Origin: Papillibacter cinnamivorans DSM 12816
Lineage (GTDB): Bacteria; Bacillota; Clostridia; Oscillospirales; Oscillospiraceae
DNA length: 64,000 bases
Direction: 5' to 3'
Assembly: GCF_900176335.1 (NCBI RefSeq)
Contig: NZ_FWXW01000004.1
Location: 124,001 to 188,000, forward strand
The first letter of the stretch is position 1. The number at the start of each line of letters is the position of its first letter. The translations under genes and the position numbers were made by a program. Below, piece by piece: positions 61,960 to 64,000 of the stretch. The notes below the pieces were generated by a model. It was not told the origin of the DNA. It searched no databases and was given only the letters and a program-made list of their open reading frames with translations.

Positions 61960-62841
61960 TTAAAATAAATTATTTAATTGGTTCTGCACGAACACGATGA
62001 GCACATAAAGAATCATGACGACACAAATCCCGACTGCGGGGAGATAGGTTCTCCTCATTTTCGCAGGTCGGGATGAAAGTGTTTTTTGAACTTTTAACTT
62101 GGCCTGACGCGCCATGTCGTCAGCCAAATAGTCGAGAGTAGCGGTTTGGTCGATTCCTCGATCAATTTCCATCAAGATACTGCAGAGCCGAAAGGCCTCT
62201 TCCGTTCCTAAACGACTTTGGAATTGCTGCAGAGCAGTAGATACGCCACCTGCCCGCATGTGCGCAAGCAAGATATCCAGTTCTGCGCCCAACACAGGAC
62301 CAGCCACCTTGCGATAGGATTGCAGCGCGGTGTAAATATCCCGATTGCTTCGGAGATTTCGGCAGATGGTGCGGATGAAGCGAGGCATTTCCAATGCGAT
62401 GGCTTCATCTTTCTTTTTCAGCTTTGATGAAAGCGATTCGCTTTGTTTCATAAAAAGAAGCACGGCAAACAGGATTATGAGTAATATGCCAAGCCAGAAC
62501 TTGAGCAACGTGCAAAGCAGGATGAGTGAACCACTTAACGTGATAATGGCATACTTCCGTGCCGTGAATTGCTGCGGAGTGACAGCAAGACCGGCACGGG
62601 AAAGCTTCTTCGAAAGCATTTCAGCGGAAGCTTTGTCCAGAAAAACATATCGGCTCAGGAATGAAACAAGTTTTTTTAGGATGGGATAATCCCATATGTC
62701 CCGATCTTCCTGCTTCCATTTGTTGAGCCGGCTCAGGGTCTTATGTCCATAAAACGACTTGTCATGAAAGAGCTTCGCCGATAGGATCAGCCATGCACCG
62801 CAGCCAAGCAAAATGGCGATTAATATAAGCGATAAAGTCAT
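61960..62841 (-). CDS. TadC-like type II secretion F-domain protein
   Basis: The protein has 293 residues from the ATG at 62841; the longer frame lacks a start site. Membrane helices flank a cytoplasmic part with EMPRFIRTICRNLRSNRDIYTALQSYRKVAGPVLGAEL and LEIDRGIDQTATLDYLADDM-type helices, as in TadB/TadC. It anchors the pilus motor in the membrane. It follows TadB by 13 bases. Confidence 0.87.
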   Translation of the reverse strand: MTLSLILIAILLGCGAWLILSAKLFHDKSFYGHKTLSRLNKWKQEDRDIWDYPILKKLVSFLSRYVFLDKASAEMLSKKLSRAGLAVTPQQFTARKYAIITLSGSLILLCTLLKFWLGILLIILFAVLLFMKQSESLSSKLKKKDEAIALEMPRFIRTICRNLRSNRDIYTALQSYRKVAGPVLGAELDILLAHMRAGGVSTALQQFQSRLGTEEAFRLCSILMEIDRGIDQTATLDYLADDMARQAKLKVQKTLSSRPAKMRRTYLPAVGICVVMILYVLIVFVQNQLNNLF

Positions 62842-62854
62842 GCGGCACCGCCTT

Positions 62855-63763
62855 TCATAACATGAGCGGACGGTTGATTTTGAGCGCCCGAAACACAGAG
62901 TAGACGACGGAAGCCAGAAGCAGCACAAACAAGCCCTGACCGACGGGCGAGGTCGTGAGCGCCACATAGGCATCCGCCATCAAAATTTTGAATACAAGCG
63001 GAACGGAAAATATGAGGAAAAGCGTCAGCAGATAATCCCGCCAGACGGCATACATCGCTGCATCCGATTCCATCTGCGCCTGAAGAACATCGTGCATTGA
63101 TTCAACTACAGATACCGCTACATATTTGAGCTCACGGTCATCCTGGGCCAGGACGAGTGCATCAACCCATTGCGAGAAGTATCCATTATTGACCTGATCC
63201 TCCATGCGGCGAAGGCCGTTCTTCAAATCACTGTCCATGAGCGTTACATAGGCAAGAAAATTCCGGAACGGCTCCGGGTATTCAAGGATGTCCACATTGT
63301 CCTTGACTGTGGTAATGAAATCTTCTGTAACCAAATAGGAATTGGAAAGGATCATCATAGATGCAGCCAGACGGTCAAGTCTGGCATTTTGTGTTTTTGT
63401 CCACCTTAAACTGAACAGCAGCAGAGGCGCAAATAAGCCCATAATGCCGACAGTTACGGAAATCAGAAGAGAGGTATAAATAACACGTCCTGCAACGAGC
63501 CCGATGCCGGCACAAGCCGCCGTCAGAAAGTAATAAGCTGTCTTCGGCATTTCGCTGTACTCTATGAGGGTTCTGCGCTTCTCCGCTAGACTGGTGAGCT
63601 TCCGGCTCAGCGTCGTTTGCTTTTTGAACAGCTTGATTTTGCGGTGCTTCACGGAAGAACGCTGCATGCTCTCACGCAGCACAAGATCAAGCCTGAAGAA
63701 AAGAAAAATCGCCGTGCTCAATAAAAGAAACACAGCGAGATAACTATATATAATTGTGGTCAT
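62855..63763 (-). CDS. TadB-like type II secretion F-domain protein
   Basis: The protein has 302 residues. One N-terminal helix, a pair of helices (YFLTAACAGIGLVAGRVIY ...), the F-domain (LDRLAASMMILSNSYLVTEDFITTVKDN), and two C-terminal helices give the TadB layout. It overlaps the CpaF stop by four bases and works with TadC as the pilus platform. Confidence 0.87.
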   Translation of the reverse strand: MTTIIYSYLAVFLLLSTAIFLFFRLDLVLRESMQRSSVKHRKIKLFKKQTTLSRKLTSLAEKRRTLIEYSEMPKTAYYFLTAACAGIGLVAGRVIYTSLLISVTVGIMGLFAPLLLFSLRWTKTQNARLDRLAASMMILSNSYLVTEDFITTVKDNVDILEYPEPFRNFLAYVTLMDSDLKNGLRRMEDQVNNGYFSQWVDALVLAQDDRELKYVAVSVVESMHDVLQAQMESDAAMYAVWRDYLLTLFLIFSVPLVFKILMADAYVALTTSPVGQGLFVLLLASVVYSVFRALKINRPLML

Positions 63764-64000
63764 ATTCGTTCCTCCGCTTGAAATTCCGGAAATAGCCGCT
63801 TCAGATGTTCTTCGGGAGCGCCGTTATCACGCAAGCGGTTGTAGAGTGCGGGGGAAATACAACCGGTACGCCGATGCTTCCCGTATACCTTGATGATATG
63901 ACCGTGACCGTCCCGTTCAACCCTGTCCATATCATAGCGGTACAGCGTTTTTCCCTTCACCGACCCATCGAGCAGCCCTCTTGCTTCAAAGATCTCCATG
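63760..64000 (-). CDS. CpaF/TadA-like pilus assembly ATPase, partial (N-terminus off the right edge)
   Basis: About 80 C-terminal residues are present; the frame is open to base 64000. MEIFEARGLLDGSVKGKTLYRYDMD and YGKHRRTGCISPALYNRLRDNG match the C-terminus of clostridial CpaF-family ATPases. The Met seen near the edge is probably internal. It would power the Flp pilus and heads the leftward Tad operon here. Confidence 0.8.
   Translation of the reverse strand, partial: MEIFEARGLLDGSVKGKTLYRYDMDRVERDGHGHIIKVYGKHRRTGCISPALYNRLRDNGAPEEHLKRLFPEFQAEERI

Noticed and set aside
61960-62973. Long form of TadC starting at 62973
   Set aside because: The first 44 residues overlap TadB in another frame and are rich in Arg and Cys; the ATG at 62841 has a ribosome binding site.
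1-64000. CRISPR arrays, rRNA, tRNA, insertion sequences
   Set aside because: I saw no regular spaced repeats, no rRNA or tRNA-like stretches and no transposase motifs.

Overview
The window looks like an accessory region of a low-to-mid GC Gram-positive bacterium, most likely a gut or rumen Clostridia-type Firmicute. The reasons are strong AGGAGG-type ribosome binding sites, frequent GTG/TTG starts, a lipobox secreted nuclease, a Tn1549/CTn-like conjugation gene set (VirD4/CD1115, Maff2, VirB6/CD1112, PrgI, VirB4/CD1110, CD1108 P60), and a Clostridia-style Tad pilus set with a DUF4320-like TadE. No rRNA, tRNA, CRISPR array or integrase is visible.

Layout. (1) 1-6351: a leftward group (CFI-box protein, WYL regulator, UvrD-type helicase cut by the left edge) and a rightward group (HIRAN protein, YhaM-like HD exonuclease, a small unknown protein, a secreted DNA/RNA endonuclease lipoprotein). 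(2) 6565-7081: a promoter and a frameshifted XRE regulator. (3) 7082-35759: an AT-rich, entirely rightward defence island. It starts with a NERD-UvrD helicase/nuclease and an AddB-like Fe-S protein, followed by a SNF2 helicase, a RecQ-like helicase, a small protein, a large P-loop ATPase and a coiled-coil protein. Next comes a complete DNA phosphorothioation set in the order dndB-C-D-E-A, with its own promoter inside a 54-bp palindrome. Then come a MazG-like protein, a DEAH helicase with a nuclease-like N-terminus, a divergent peptide deformylase and a 1050-residue SIR2-PIWI (Argonaute-like) protein. (4) 36098-53449: the transfer, relaxase and accessory region of an integrative conjugative element (ICE), nearly all leftward, interrupted by an XRE/SLOG pair. 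(5) 53475-57636: a cargo segment (cupin, CMD-family protein, two aldo/keto reductases, flavodoxin, MerR regulator) bounded by a 54-bp direct repeat. (6) 57642-64000: leftward small gene, secreted proteins and a Tad/Flp pilus assembly set running off the right edge.

How the genes fit together. DndA supplies sulfur, and DndC, DndD and DndE put it into the DNA backbone. DndB carries the DGQHR motif and probably represses its own operon at the palindrome. The usual restriction partner DndFGH is absent. In its place sits a helicase-helicase-small-ATPase-coiled-coil series whose order and sizes resemble DpdE-F-G-H-I of the 7-deazaguanine (Dpd) systems, and which may also correspond to the Pbe module known with archaeal Dnd. 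With the NERD-UvrD/AddB-like pair in front, this looks like a composite or little-described effector for phosphorothioate-based defence, and it is the most interesting content of the window. The SIR2-PIWI protein, with a PIWI site that lacks the first catalytic aspartate, is probably a second, NAD-depleting defence system. The ICE lacks the genes that usually follow CD1108, so the island sits where the end of the transfer operon would be expected.
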